Assembly (NCBI GenBank): GCA_030490835.1
Contig: CM059971.1
Location: 48,718,012 to 48,782,011, forward strand
Length of the DNA stretch: 64,000 nt
DNA from: Annona cherimola
Lineage: Eukaryota; Streptophyta; Magnoliopsida; Magnoliales; Annonaceae
Reading direction: 5' to 3'
The notes under the pieces were generated by a model. It worked only from the letters and a program-made list of their open reading frames with translations. It made no database searches and was not told where the DNA came from. The position numbers were made by a program, and so were the translations under genes. Of this stretch, positions 21,356-33,697 are shown piece after piece. The first letter of the stretch is position 1, and each line of letters opens with the position of its first letter.

Positions 21356-22624
21356 TGATAACTCGTATTTTTACGAGTTATCTGGCCCATTCCAGACTTA
21401 ATTTGTGTGTTAGTTCAAGAGATTACGCTTAATTTGCACTCTTTTAGCTTAATTTTCATCTGCTTTGCATTTTAGGAGCATTAATTAGTTTTTAGGCAAT
21501 TTCAGCATTATTTAGGCATTTTTAGTCTATTTATTTTGTTTTTACATCTTTTGCAGAGAGGACGGGACACATGAAGGCAAAGCAGAGGAGTTGAATGCAA
21601 GTTGAGGCATCCAGAGACAGGGAGTTGGCGCCCAGGTGCCACCCTACACGCCTTGACCATTTGCAGCACATAGCTGACATGAAGGAGCAGTCCAGAGAGT
21701 TGGCGCCTAGGCGCCATCCAGGGGCGCCAAGGTACCACTTCTCTACAGTAAACCCAAGTCAAGAGCCACAAATCAGGTGGTGCAGTCCAAGGAGTTGGCG
21801 CCTAGGCGCCAGTGCAAAAATTCCTGGGGTTCCAGAATGTGTCTAAACTGCTCAGCACACAGAGAGTTGGCGCCTAGGCGCCAATACGCATCCGTATGCG
21901 AATATTCCAGTGCGTAAGCTGCGTAAAAGGGGACTCTATATATTGTTCCTAGGGGTTCGCACGCGAGGGAGGGAAGAGGAGAGCCGGAGTACGAACTACA
22001 GTGCAAGAGAAAGTGGAAATCGAGATCAAAGCTCGGATTGAAGAAATGAATTAAGTCTCGTTGGTGCAAACCGTCGGAAAACAGTTTTTCTTATTCTTTC
22101 CAATTTTCTTTCTCTGCACTATGGATACTTTTTATATGGATGTAGTGGTTGTTAAGATCATGCCTTTGAACTAAACTTCCATTAGATGGATAGTTAGGAT
22201 GAATTCAATTCTAAACTGTATTGTTTCTTGGTTCTTAGAATATTCAGGAATGAATATTTAAGCTTATATACATGGTTGTGTATGATTTACCTTTGCATGT
22301 GTGAGTATAATGCTTTTACAAGATTAGCTATCTTAGAAGATGATTTAATTGCTTGATTTATCCTTGGAAAAGGGAGATCTTTGCCAGATCCATGTGCAAG
22401 GCACAGGTTTTGACCTTTGTGTAAGGAGAGTTGTTTAACGGATAGGAATATACCGTTAAACCCTGTGTAGTCATTATACAAGTTATGAATTTATCAATTT
22501 CACTTTATTTAATGGCATGGGAACATAATACGTAAATAGGGTGTAATTAGCTTTATATACTGTTGGAAGACATATATGAAGATATATGAACTTAGGCTAG
22601 TAAATTCATATGCAATCCGCTTAA
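21356..22624 (+). repeat. Athila-1 3' LTR, truncated at its 3' end
   Basis: It starts TGATAACTCG after AAGTTTGGGGGTA, and its first 27 bases are a near-perfect hairpin (AACTCGTA...TACGAGTT). It carries four palindromes of the TGGCGCCTAGGCGCCA type at 21626, 21701, 21796 and 21868, and CTATATATTG near 21936 as a TATA candidate. Compared with the 5' LTR, homology ends abruptly at 22624 (equivalent to 14099), so about 305 bp are missing. Confidence 0.9.
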
Positions 22625-23302
22625 ATGTACCAGAAAATAAGGCACAGAGATTCCAACAGGGACTGAGGCCATATCTCTAGGAAAGTCTTGCCCCTCTCCT
22701 AATTAAGGATTATACTTCAAGTCTCGAGAGGGCAAGAGCATTAGAAATTGAGGCATTAAGAACACAAGAATTGAGATTATGGTCAAGAATGTTCAGTATG
22801 GGTATAAAGGAAATGAAAACCGGGAAGGAAAAGGCTAGAAAAGGAAATATGAAAAAAAGATAAGGGTCCTAAAGAAGAAAAGCTCGCCTCTATGCAGGAA
22901 ATGTCAAAAGCGGCATACAAGCGAGTGTTTAAAAGGCTCAAACAGGTGCTAGAAATGTGGACAAATAGGTCATATCGCCAAGGAGTGTAGGATGGGTGAA
23001 ACGAAAGTCATTAAGTATTATATCTGTGATCAGACAGGTTACATTGCTCCGAACTGTCCAAATAAGGCATAGACATCGCAAGGACGTGGAAGACCCACTC
23101 AACTCAGAATACCCGAAGCAACAAATAAGCAAGGAACTTCTACAAATTTGGTACAAGTACATGCCTTGACCCGGACAGAATCTCAAGAGCAAGAGGAAAA
23201 GGTGGTCACAGGTACAGTTTATATTTTAAGAAATTTGACAGTAGTATTGTTTGATTCAGGTGCTAGTCATTCATTCATAACATGCCAATATGTGACCACC
23301 CA
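22625..23302 (+). pseudogene. gag-pro: Gypsy gag C-terminus and protease start, broken
   Basis: The frame opens with VPENKAQRFQQGLRPYL, typical of the chromoviral gag C-terminal capsid segment, followed by a stop (TAG 22678). Three zinc-knuckle-like motifs follow: CRKCQKRHTSEC (about 22895-22930), a second (KCGQIGHIAKEC) with TAG inside its first half, and a degenerate third in which a Cys and the His both read Tyr. A stop TAG lies near 23069. The protease begins with the retropepsin motif LFDSGASHSFI (about 23248-23280). The frame then runs by chance into the inserted LTR. Confidence 0.85.
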
Positions 23303-23886
23303 TGTGGCGCCCCAAACCGAGACGTTACTTCCTTACCTCAAGACCTTATTGATTGGTAAATGTGAATCAGGATTGTTGCCCTGATCACGCAGCGAGTTCT
23401 TAATTGGAACTCGTCCAAAAAAATTTCTTTTTCTATCATCATTCGTTTTCTTCACATTCTACATCATTCATCATACAAGTGACATTACACTTGTAATAAA
23501 ATTTCATATTCTATTTCATAACATCTCATCATGCTTTTCTATAATGACATTTACATTCCATACTTACATTCAATCATTGTTCACGTCATATATGCATACA
23601 TTCATTCATTGATTCACATAGGACTTAGATTGCTAAATAAGTCCACATATACGTTAATATACCTTATTATTTTAATCCATGCTCTCTCATTCATTATAGC
23701 CTTCATGGCTATCATCACGTACCTTTCTTCTTTGCTTAGATTTGCATCCTCCTGAGCTTCCGGGTACCTATCTAAGGTTTGGGAAAACAGAACATGAGTG
23801 ACAACTCAGTAAGCAAGCATTTTATTATTAGGGCAAGACTTCCTTGAAATTTTTTTTCATAAACATCTTGAACATCTTTTTCCTGA

Positions 23887-26121
23887 GGACATTTATATGT
23901 CCGAAAATATTATCATGAAATCCTTCGTTCATGAGGACAATTTTATGTCCTTGAACATTTTCATAAAACATTCATTCTTAAAATCATTTACAAGCCACGT
24001 TTGGGCTTGTTAAGGCAAAACATACATGTTTTACCCTCTTTAATTAATTCCCTTTTGTATTGAGTGAACATTTCCAATGTTCCAAGACATTTACATAAAA
24101 CCATCTTTTGCCAGTGGACATTTTGTTGGTCCCGAGTTAATGGCAATTACCCAAGAGGGGAGGGGTGAATTGGGTATTATGAAAATTTAAAACTTAATCA
24201 AAAACTTTTACCCCGGATTAATCTAGTCCCCTTTATGAAGAAACAAAATGGAATGCAGTATAATATAGAGAGCAGAAATATAAATTACCACACAAGATTT
24301 TATAGTGGTTCGGGCAACCTCCCTACTCCACTCTTCCAAGCTCACACCTCTTGTGACTTGGGTTCCACTATGTATTCCACGAATACAACTAGAGTCTCCA
24401 CTCTCTTCTAGATTCTAACTCTATGAGGCATATACAATCAGAGCCTTTGCTCTCTTCTAGATTCAAGCTCTAGGGGGCATATACAATCAACACAAGTAGG
24501 TGATGAGTTATACTCCAATCACAACTCTACTTGCAACGTCTTGGTTTCAATCACCAAACTTAAACCAAGCACTAAAACAATCAATAATGTAAAAATAAAG
24601 AAGATCTACACTTTACTGAGTTGTGTAGCAAGTTTCAGCTTGAGGAAGAATCTGTAGGAGCAACTGATTGTGTTTCGTTGGAGCAAATCGCAACTTTGAA
24701 GCTCGTTCTTTCTTTGAAAGTGTATAGATCACTCAAATTTAGAGAAAAGCAAATAGGAAGTCTTGCTTGTACTTCTTTCCTCTCTTTAGACTCTGTCTTG
24801 TGTGTATTCACATTTGCTTGAGTGTCTATATATAGAGGTGGGAAGATTTTGAACGTTATAGAAGTGGTTGGCGCGCAATAAATGTTCCAATGTTCAAAAA
24901 TTCGAACGTTACTTTCCCAAGTCGCAGGTGGAGTCGACTTCGTCTGCGACTTCGCCCAAGTCGCATGCTGGAGTCGACTTCGTCTGCGACTTTGGCAGCT
25001 CTTCAGTTTCCAAGTCTGAGTTCTGGGTCGACTCGGTTTCAGACTTGGCCTCAAGTTGATCTTGGAGTCGACTTGGGATGTGACTTGACCAGTTTTTGTG
25101 CCAAAACAGTTTGATCCTTGTTGATTCACCTCTTGTTTGCTTAGCTACTTTCCTTCAATAATAGAAACATTATTTTCATTCTGGATTGGCTTCAAATCTT
25201 GCAAACCTTGTGATTCTTGGAGAACTTGAAAACTTGTATGGTCAAATCTTCTTTGATTTGGAATGAATTCATGTATCTTGCTCGCTTTAAAATTATATTA
25301 GTCTTTATATCTTGAGTTGTCTTCATCTTGAAATGAGCTTGACCTTTTGACTTGGACTTGAGAAACTCAAGTCGTCTTGGGGTCGACTTCGTCTGCGACT
25401 TCGCCCAAGTCGCATGATGGAGTCGACTTCGACTGCGACTTCGGAATGTTCTGTCTCAAAATCAACACTGGAAGGAAATGTGTATCTTCAAGTCGATACT
25501 GGAGTCGACTTCGTCTGTGACTTGGCTTCCAAGTCGCAAGTGGAGTCGACTTCGACTGCGACTTCAGGTGTTCACCTTCCAAATTCAAATCTGTCCATCA
25601 GGTACATGTTGAAGTCGAATGTGGAGTCGACTTCGAGATCAACTTCACCCTAAGTCGAAGTCCGAGTTGACTTGGGAATCAACTTGGCTGATTTTCATTC
25701 CTTAAGACATTCATCACAGTCATTAGTAATCAATTTATACTCAAATTTGAATTTGTTAATCATCAAAACTTATGCTTTGGTCAATTTTGTTTTGTTTTAA
25801 CTATTGTTTCCAACACATTTTATATCCAAAACATTTTTCTCATAAATCCTATGGCAAAGGAGGACTTCTCATGTCCTAAAACATCATCCACATAAGCCTT
25901 TCTCGGCAAAGGACATTTTTATGTCCAAAAATATTTTTCATCATAAAATCCTTTAACCCAGAGACATTTGATGTATCAAAACATTTTTGACATAGCTTCT
26001 TTTAGTGATGGACATCCATATGTCCTAAAACAATTTTCATTTAAATACTTTAACATAGAACATTCTCATGCCCATAAACACTTTCCATTTAGGCTTTTTA
26101 GAAATGGACATTCCTATGTCC
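23887..26121. repeat. Array of 16-bp palindromes GGACAT-N4-ATGTCC in the reversed Tekay LTR
   Basis: Clear units lie at 23887-23902, 23935-23950, 25861-25877, 25911-25926, 26010-26025 and 26106-26121, with weaker ones near 25968 and 26060. One more unit was split by the Copia solo LTR at 24116-24123/25821. Units recur about every 50-100 bp of LTR sequence. A related array lies in the solo LTR at 58443-58942. Confidence 0.8.
24124..25815 (-). mobile_element. Reversed Copia (Sirevirus-like) solo LTR, 1692 bp
   Basis: It starts TGTTGGTCCCGAG and ends TTTCCAACA on the + strand. The 5-bp duplication CATTT is present at 24119-24123 and 25816-25820. It is full length relative to the Copia-2 LTR and carries both palindrome clusters (24915-25095 and 25367-25680), the TGCCCCCTAGAGCT tandem pair in reverse (about 24395-24490) and a reversed TATATATAG near 24827. 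No internal sequence remains. Confidence 0.95.
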
Positions 26122-27595
26122 AAACCAAGTTTCACATAATTCCTTTTCATAATCTCCATCTTGGGGCTTGTTTATAGCAAACAAGGCAAATAAAATACAT
26201 AAACCATTTTCATAAATGCATTTGCATAAAAATATTTCCTTTCATTTCTATTATTTACACTTTTGTGTAAAATACCCTATCTTTAGGGTAACCATTTCAT
26301 AAAAATCCTTTTACGATAACTTTTCTTAAAAAAATTTCATGTCCCAATCTTTGAGCTTTTCAAAAGTAAAACATAAGCAAATGCATTTCTCTCCATCCAG
26401 TAGTGACACTTAGCAAGTGATAATTCTACCTTTTGGAAGAGAATCCTTAACAGCATGCTAGCTAGGCGGCTGTTCATTCATCCTGCTCCCATCTCAGGGA
26501 GGGCGCCACTGGTGTTGGAAATATAGCTGAATCCATATTTTGATGATTAACAAATCAATTTGAGTATGTCTTGGCTACTAACAAGTTTGTGAAATGTTTA
26601 AGGAATATACATTTGAAGAAAATCAAGTTAGGAAGGCCAAGTCGATCCCCAAGTCGACTCCAAGATCGACTTCAAACATGCAGAACTGTCCAGAGTTGAA
26701 AACGGAAGAAGGGAAGGTGAAGTCGCAGGCCAAGTCGACTCCACCTGCGACTTGGGTAGCCAAGTCGCAAACGAAGTCGACCTCACCATCGACTTCAGTC
26801 GAGCAAATCCTTCCAGAGTTGAATTTCGGAGCAGCAGAATATCGAAGTCGCAAGTGAAGTCGACTCCAGTTGCGACTTGGGTGAAGTCGCGAACGAAGTC
26901 GACCCTGAAGTGCGACTTGAGGTTTTGGAGATTCAAAGATACTGATTCAAGCTGCTTTCAAAGATCAAAGATGCAGTTTCAAGCTCCTTTCCAAGAACAA
27001 CTTAAGATATCTCAAGTCTAAAATCAACATGAGTCTCTCAAGTCCAAGACAAGAACTTCAAGCATGTTCCAAGATGAAGAAATAAGCAAATCATGAAGAT
27101 CAATATGAATCAAATGCAAAGCAAGATGATGATACACTATGCAAGACTCAAGTTCTCCAAAGATTCAAGATTTAAGAGGAATCAAAGTCAAGCTTCTAAG
27201 GATTGCAAATCATGGAGCTAATGAAAGCAAGACACCATGATCCAAAGAGTAACAAAAATTGCAAAGGAATTAAAAGGCTTGAGAAAGACTAAGCAAAACA
27301 AAAGTATCAAAGTTCCAAGTTCATGAAGCCAACTGTCGAGGTGAAGTCGAACCCGAAGTCGACTCCACCTACGACTTGGGTCAAGTCGAGAACCCAAGTC
27401 GACTTATTCTGGAACTTGAAGCTGCGACGGAGAAGCGAAGTCGCACCCGAAGTCGACTCCATCTGCGACTTGGGCCAAGTCGCATCCGAAATCGACTCCA
27501 CATGCGACTTGGGTCGCAACGGTCGGATTTTATTCGAACGTTGGCGCATTAAATGCGCGCCACCTACTCACTAACGTTCGGATTCCCTCCAAAAT

Positions 27596-27604
27596 TATAA
27601 ATAG
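27596..27604 (+). promoter_or_regulatory. TATA box of Copia-2 5' LTR
   Basis: TATAAATAG lies downstream of the second palindrome cluster. In the 3' LTR the same place has lost one A, giving TTTAAATAG (34780-34788), so only the 5' copy keeps the consensus. Confidence 0.7.
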
Positions 27605-27925
27605 CATTCATGGTGAACGAGGGAAGTAGCTGAGAATCATTAAGTGAGCATAACTCCTATCTACAAGAGCATTAAAGAGATCAAGTCATTCAAGGAGGAA
27701 GAACTTTGCTTCAAAACTGCAAGAGCTTTATTTCAGATTCTTCAAAGCCTACCACAAGTTCTTCTCTGCGCCAAACTGCTTCTACACATCTGTAAAGTGT
27801 AGATTTCTTTCATTGATTACTTGTTTGTGTTGAACTTGATTTAGCTTAGGTAGCTAAGATCAAGTGTTAGCAAAGTAGTGTGTGATTGGAGTGTGACTCG
27901 TCACCTACTTGTGCTAGTTGTTTGA

Positions 27926-28025
27926 TGCCCCCTAGAGCTAGAATCTAGAAGAGAGCAAGTGGCTCTAGTTGTATATGCCCCCTAGAGCTTTGAATCTAGA
28001 AGAGAGCAAGAGGCTCTAATTGTAT
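27926..28025 (+). repeat. 50-bp tandem pair in Copia-2 5' LTR
   Basis: Two units start at 27926 and 27976 with TGCCCCCTAGAGCT and share GAATCTAGAAGAGAGCAAG. They correspond to 7602-7701 in Copia-1 and are repeated in the 3' LTR at about 35110-35209. Confidence 0.88.
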
Positions 28026-28288
28026 TGAGAGAATACAATAGTGGAACCCAAGTCACAAGGTGTGTGAGCTTGGAAGAGTGGAGTAGGGAGGTTGCCCGAA
28101 CCACTATAAAAATTCTTGTCTACTTGCTTTTATTTCTGCTCTCTACATTACTTTGCTTTCCATTCTGTTTCTTCATTCAAGGGGACTAGATTAATCCGAG
28201 GTAAAGTTTTTGTTTAAGTTGTAAATTTTTAAGAACCCAATTCACCCCTCCCCTCTTGGGTTTTGCCATCAATTCGGGACCCAACAAG

Positions 28289-28300
28289 TGGTATCAGAGC
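28289..28300 (+). other. Primer binding site, initiator-Met tRNA type
   Basis: TGGTATCAGAGC lies two bases after the 5' LTR. It is complementary to the 3' end of plant initiator-Met tRNA, the standard copia primer. Confidence 0.95.
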
Positions 28301-28334
28301 AGGTCTTTGAATTGAACCAAAGAGATCCAACCTA

Positions 28335-30179
28335 ATGGCATCCCAATCCACTTCCGTTCCCGCTTTTGTTGAAGGCCAATCATTCACAAGGCCACCCTTG
28401 TTTGATGGGAACAACTTTGGCTATTAGAAGCTTCGTATGAAGCAACTTATCATGGCTACCGATATGGATTCTTGGATTGCTATCCAAGATGGTGTGATTT
28501 TGTCTACCGATGACAAAGCTTCCAAATGGACCGAAGAGGAAGTTAGAACCGTCAAGAGCAATGCCAAGGCAATGAATTCTTTATTTTGTGCTCTTACGGC
28601 TTCGGAGTATGATAGAGTATCTTCTTGTTTGACTGCAAAAGAGATATGGGATACTCTAACATCTATTTATGAAGGAACCTCCCAAGTCCAAGGGACTAGG
28701 AGAAACATTTTGATTGGAGAGTTTGAAAATTTCAGAATGCTAGATACTGAAAATATTTCTGAAATGTTTGCGAGATTTTCTAAAATTACTAATGCTCTAA
28801 AGGGTCTTGGAAAAGCTATTTCTGAATCCGAGCAGGTTATGAAGATATTGAGAGCTCTACCGGATTCATGGACTCCAAAGATAACGGCAATTGAAGAAGC
28901 CAAAGACCTCAACACATTGAAGCTTGAAGATCTTATTAGCTCACTCATGTCACATGAGCTAATTAAGAAAAGGAATGAGGATCAACACAAAGGCAAAAGA
29001 GCAATTGCCTTGAAAGCTACACAAGACACGGATGACACCTCATCCTCTCAAAACGATGACGAGATGGCCCTACTCACAAAACGATTCAGAAAATTTGTGA
29101 GAAAAGGCGGAAATTTCAGAAACTTCAAAGACAGAAATTCCAGAGAGAAAAAGAAAGAACCAATCAAATGCTATAGATGCGGGGGCGTAGGACATATGCA
29201 AACCCAATGTCCTACACCGGAAGAAAGGCCAAAGGAAAATCATGAAGGCAGAAGATATCAAAGGTCAAAGGGAAGAGGCATGTACGTCAATGAGGAGACG
29301 TCATCAACATGCAGCTCTTCAACCGATGAGAACGAGGCAGCAAATTGCGCAAGAATATGCTGTGTAGCACAAATCGAACAAGAAGAAGAACTGCTATGCT
29401 TGAACACGACGGAAGTTTTGGAAGATCAATCTACCTCAACAAAATACACAGAAAGTGAAGAGGTAACTTCCAAACCTTATTCTCAATCAAGTTATTCTTC
29501 TTTTCATGATTGCCTCAAATGTGCCGAATTAGATGAACTACAAATTGCATATGATTCATTGTATGGGGAAATCAAAAAGCTAGGAAACAAGTTGACATTA
29601 AAAAGAAAACAATGTAACTTTGTTATCATTGAAAATGGAAAACTAGCTGAAATGTCAACAAAATTGAAAGAAGAAAATGAATTGTTGTTGAAAGAAGTTG
29701 AGAAACTGAAAAAGGAGAACGAATCCTTAAATGAATCATTAGCAAAGTTCTCTAATCCCGGTGAAAATGTGAAGATGTTCTTGAATATGACCTCACAAAC
29801 AGATAGAAGAGGTCTTGGATACAATACATTTGAGCAAAAAGAAAGTGGTAAATCAAATGTGCCAATACATGGAAAATATCAAACAAATACTGCACCTACA
29901 TTCAAGCCACAAAGGAAAAATGTTGTGTGGACTAAAAGGCCAACACTTGAACCAAAATATACTTGGAGGCCTACTCCTAGATTACCAATGGCTTGTAACT
30001 TTTGCAACAAGATGGGTCATAAAGCCTATAAATGTAACTTCAAGAAATTATATGACCATGGTGCAAGATTAGTTTGGGTTCCAAGGAACACAAGATTTGG
30101 GCTTTCTAAGGTAGAGCAACGAAGATTGAATCATTTTACTAACCCAAATGGACCCATAAAATGGGTACCAAAGAGATAA
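28335..30179 (+). pseudogene. gag: Copia gag, one nonsense codon
   Basis: ATG 28335 starts MASQSTSVPAFVEGQSF; codon 31 is TAG (28425-28427), where copia gag proteins have the Trp of GYWKLRM. The frame is then open to TAA 30177-30179, 614 codons in all. Domains: UBN2/copia capsid region (about residues 30-220; WTEEEVRTVKSNAKAMNSLFCAL, EIWDTLTSIYEGTSQV); a first CCHC knuckle CYRCGGVGHMQTQC (29170-29211); a long coiled coil (about 29540-29755); and a second knuckle CNFCNKMGHKAYKC (about 29998-30039). A reinitiating ATG is available at 28437, six residues past the stop region, so an N-truncated gag could in principle be made. The protein would form the virus-like particle. Confidence 0.93.
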
Positions 30180-30186
30180 GAATTAT

Positions 30187-33100
30187 TTGTTTATTTTTCA
30201 GATTTGTTTAAAGGCAAAGGCAAACAATGTATGGTTCATGGATAGCGGTTGTTCAAGGCACATGACTGGAGAAAGAAACTTGTTTCACAAACTTAAGCCT
30301 TGCAACGACGGAACTGTTGCCTTTGGAAATAATGAGAAAGGTAAAATCAAAGGTAAAAGAAATATTTATAGTAGTTCAAATGCATGCATGGAGGATGTTT
30401 TGTTTGTTGAAGGACTCAAGCATAACTTAATGAGAATTAGCCAATTATGTGATAAAGGATATAAAGTTGTGTTTGAATCATCTATATGTAATGTATTTGA
30501 TGGAGAACATATCATGTTTAGCGGAAAAAGGCATGGAAATGTATATTTGGTTTCACTTGATGAACTAGATGGTCAATGTCTAATGGCCATTGATAATGAT
30601 CCATGGGTTTGGCATAAAAGGCTTGGACACATAAACATGAGAAACATAAAAAGCCTATGGAAAAAGAATTTGGTGAAAGGCTTGCCTAAATTGAAATATG
30701 ACAAAGACAAAATATGTAAGGCATGTCAATTATCTAAACAACCAAAGATGTCTTTTTCTACCAAAAAGGAGATTTCCACCACAAGGCCACTTGAATTGCT
30801 ACACATGGATCTATATGGGCCATCCGACATTTTAACCATTGGTGGAAAGAAATATGTGTTTGTCATAGTTGATGATTTTTCAAGATTTACATGGATAATT
30901 CTCTTAGCTAGTAAAGACGAAGCCTTCTCTATGTTTGAAACTTTTGTAAACTTGGTGGAAAATGAAAAACAAAGTACCATTATATCTATAAGGAGTGACC
31001 ATGTTGGTGAATTTGAGAACAAACGGTTCATAGAACTATGTAATGAAAAAGGAATTCATCACACATTTTCTGCACCAAGAACTCCACAACAAAATGGAGT
31101 AGTGGAGAGGAAAAATAGAACTATACAAGAGATGGCTAGAACTATGCTAAATGAGAGCAAATTATCTAAGAAGTTTTGGGGTGAAGCTGTAAGTACAGCT
31201 TGTCATGTATTGAATCGAGTTACCATTAGAGCAATCTTGAAAAAGACCCCATATGAGCTATGGAAAGGAAAGAAACCAAACATATCTTATTTTCATACTT
31301 TTGGATGCACATGTTATGTGTTGAACAATGGAAAAATCAACTTGGGAAAACTTGACGCTAAAAGTGATGAGTCAATATTCCTTGGGTACTCATCAAATAG
31401 CAAAGCATATAGAGTATTCAATAAACGAAACCAAGTTGTAGAAGAATCCATACATGTTGTTTTTGATGAAACTAACCCATGCTTGAAAACAAGAGATGAT
31501 TTAAGTGATGCAGATGAGATTGTAAGCAACTTTAAAAAGCTGCATGTGGAAAAGCAAGAAGAGTCCAATGAGGAAAGGGTAAGTGAAGGTAATGACTCCT
31601 ATAAACCTCCATCTGATTTAAAATTCAAACATGCACATCCAATTGAACAAATTATAGGGAATCTGTATGAGGTGTAAAAACTAGAAGGTCAAAGGAAAAT
31701 GTTTGTGGACATTATGCCTTTGTATCCAAAATTGAACCTTCTAATATTGAACAAGCTCTTGATGATGAAAACTGGATTATAGCAATGCAAGAAGAGCTAA
31801 ATCAATTTGAAAGAAATAAAGTTTGGCACCTTGTTCCTAGACCAAATGATTGTACTATTATTGGCACCAAGTGGGTCTTTAGGAACAAATTAGATGAAAG
31901 TGGACTTGTAGTGAGAAACAAAGCTAGACTTGTGGCAAAAGGATACTCACAAGAAGAAGGAATAGATTTTGAAGAATCCTATGCCCCGGTTGCTAGATTA
32001 GAGGCAATTCGCATCTTACTAGCTTTTGCATCTCACATGAACTTTAAATTGTTTCAAATGGATGTTAAAAGTGCATTTTTGAATGGATATATAAATGAAG
32101 AGGTGTATGTTGAGCAACCACCTGGATTTGAAGAAAAGGATCAATCAAAGTATGTTTACAAGCTAACCAAAGCACTATATGGATTAAAACAAGCTCCAAG
32201 AGCTTGATATGAAAGATTAAGCAAATTTCTGATTGATCATGATTTTCAGAAGGGAAAGGTAGACACCACCTTGTTTATCAAGTACAATGGAAAGGATATA
32301 TTAATTATTCAAATTTATGTTGACGATATCATTTTCGGTGCTACTAATGAAGCTCTTTGTCAAGAATTTTCTGAGCTTATGCAGAAAGAATTTGAGATGA
32401 GCATGATGGGAGAGCTAAACTTTTTCCTTGGACTGCAAATCAAGCAATTGAATGAAGGAATCTTCATTAACCAGTCCAAGTACATCAAGGAAATGCTGAA
32501 GAAGTTTGGCATGGAAAATAGCAAAGGAGCAAACACGCCAATGAGCTCTACAATCAAACTTGACAAAGATGAGAAGGGCAAAGTAGTTGATTTAAAACTG
32601 TATAGAAGCATGATAGGTTCTTTATTGTATTTAACTGCTTCTAGGCCTGATATCTTGTTTAGTGTGTGTATGTGCTCTAGATTTCAATCATGTCCAAAAG
32701 AATCACACTTGGTAGCTGTGAAAAGAATTTTCAGATATCTAGTTGACACTACCAACATAGGACTTTGGTATCCAAAGGGCTCTAATTTTGATCTAATCGG
32801 CTACTCGGATGCGGATTTTGCCGGTTACAAAGTAGATAGAAAAAGCACTAGTGGAACATGTCAGTTTCTTGGAAGCATGATGGTTTCATGGTTTTCAAGA
32901 AAACAATCTAGTGTTGCTCTATCTACGGCGGAAGCCGAATACATTGCCGCCGGGAGCTGTTGTGCCCAATTACTTTGGATGAAACAGCAACTTAGGGACT
33001 ATGGCATGGATTTTAAAAATATACCTATCAAATGTGATAATACTAGTGCCATTTGTCTAACTAAGAATCCTGTATTGCATTCTAGGACCAAACATATAGA

Positions 33101-33260
33101 TCTTAGACACCATTTCATTAGAGAACATGTAGAAAATCATGACATATGTTTGGAATTTGTTAGAACTGAGGATCAAGTTGCAAATATTTTTACTAAACCC
33201 CTAGCAAGAGAAGCATTCTATAAAATTAGAAATAACATGGGAATGATTGAGCTCACCTAA
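30187..33260 (+). pseudogene. pol: Copia pol polyprotein (PR-IN-RT-RNase H), frameshift and nonsense codon
   Basis: The frame is +1 to gag and opens at 30160. Domains: protease (WFMDSGCSRHMTG, about 30232-30270); HHCC finger; integrase core with MDLYGP, SDHVGEF (family SDHGGEF) and VVERKNRT; then a 1-base loss near 31669 ends this frame at 31677. RT resumes in the other frame (31679 on; [40 protein letters not shown]), is cut by TGA 32205-32207 where Copia-1 has TGG, and continues with YVDDIIFGA (catalytic, about 32317). RNase H has [30 protein letters not shown] and CDNTSAI; the usual ADIFTKPLA reads ANIFTKPLA. The pol stop is TAA 33258-33260. Apart from these changes the protein is full length. 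Confidence 0.94.
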
Positions 33261-33697
33261 GTAACAAAACAACAAATGCTATAAGTAAATCAAGTGGTAT
33301 AAAGTCTAACAAGTAATAACAAGTGGTATCAAGTTTTCAACAATTGGTATCATGTCCAACAAGTAGTATCTAAAATTAGGCTACGCATAAACTCAGGGGG
33401 AGCACCCATTTAGGGGGAGCTAACCCACCTATCTCTTTGATTACCCTCTAATCTTTTTGATATATTGACAAAAAGGGGGAGAGAGATTTAAGGAGAAGAA
33501 GAGTATTTGAGTTGAAAAATTGAGTATAAGTCTTGATGATTAAAGGGGAGAGAGATGTAAGAAGAGAAGAGTAAGAATGGGGAGGAGAGTAGGATATGCT
33601 TACATAATATTTGAATGTTCTGTTTGTATGAGCATATTATTTTTAATGAAAGGTATCCACTCAAATCGGTTTTGTCAATCATCAAAAAGGGGGAGAT
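33261..33697 (+). other. 3' untranslated region of Copia-2 with four polypurine-like tracts
   Basis: AGGGGGAG occurs at 33395-33402 and 33412-33419; AAAAAGGGGGAG occurs at 33470-33481 and 33684-33695. The last lies two bases before the LTR and is the expected primer. Repeated polypurine tracts are a known Sirevirus trait. CAAGTGGTAT-like repeats (33290-33370) precede them. No gene is seen here. Confidence 0.88.

Larger units (their letters stand above)
13257..22624 (+). mobile_element. Athila-1, Athila-like Ty3/gypsy element, nearly complete but decayed
   Basis: The order is 5' LTR (5' end cut by Tekay-1), tRNA-Asp primer site, gag, protease, RT, RNase H, integrase, long 3' non-coding region, polypurine tract, 3' LTR. 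RT before integrase makes it Ty3/gypsy. The primer site TGGCGCCGTTGCCGGGG and the AAGTTTGGGGG tract are typical of Athila. No envelope ORF is present. The 3' LTR stops at 22624 against Tekay-2 gag sequence and lacks its last 300 bp or so, so no right-hand target duplication can be seen. Confidence 0.88.
26513..28286 (+). repeat. Copia-2 5' LTR (1774 bp)
   Basis: TGTTGG...CCAACA termini. Palindrome clusters at about 26639-26920 and 27349-27520; GCGCATTAAATGCGCGCC hairpin-like segment at about 27545-27562; TATA box at 27596; 50-bp tandem pair at 27926-28025. Open frames within the palindrome clusters on both strands are side effects of the repeats. Confidence 0.97.

Noticed and set aside
23148..23384. 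78-aa frame with DSGASHSFI running into the LTR
   Set aside because: The first part is a true protease remnant; the C-terminal part is chance read-through into the inserted reversed Tekay LTR.
25968..26177. 69-aa frame similar to 58840-59046
   Set aside because: It comes from the repeated GGACAT palindromes in homologous LTRs and has no start context or domain.
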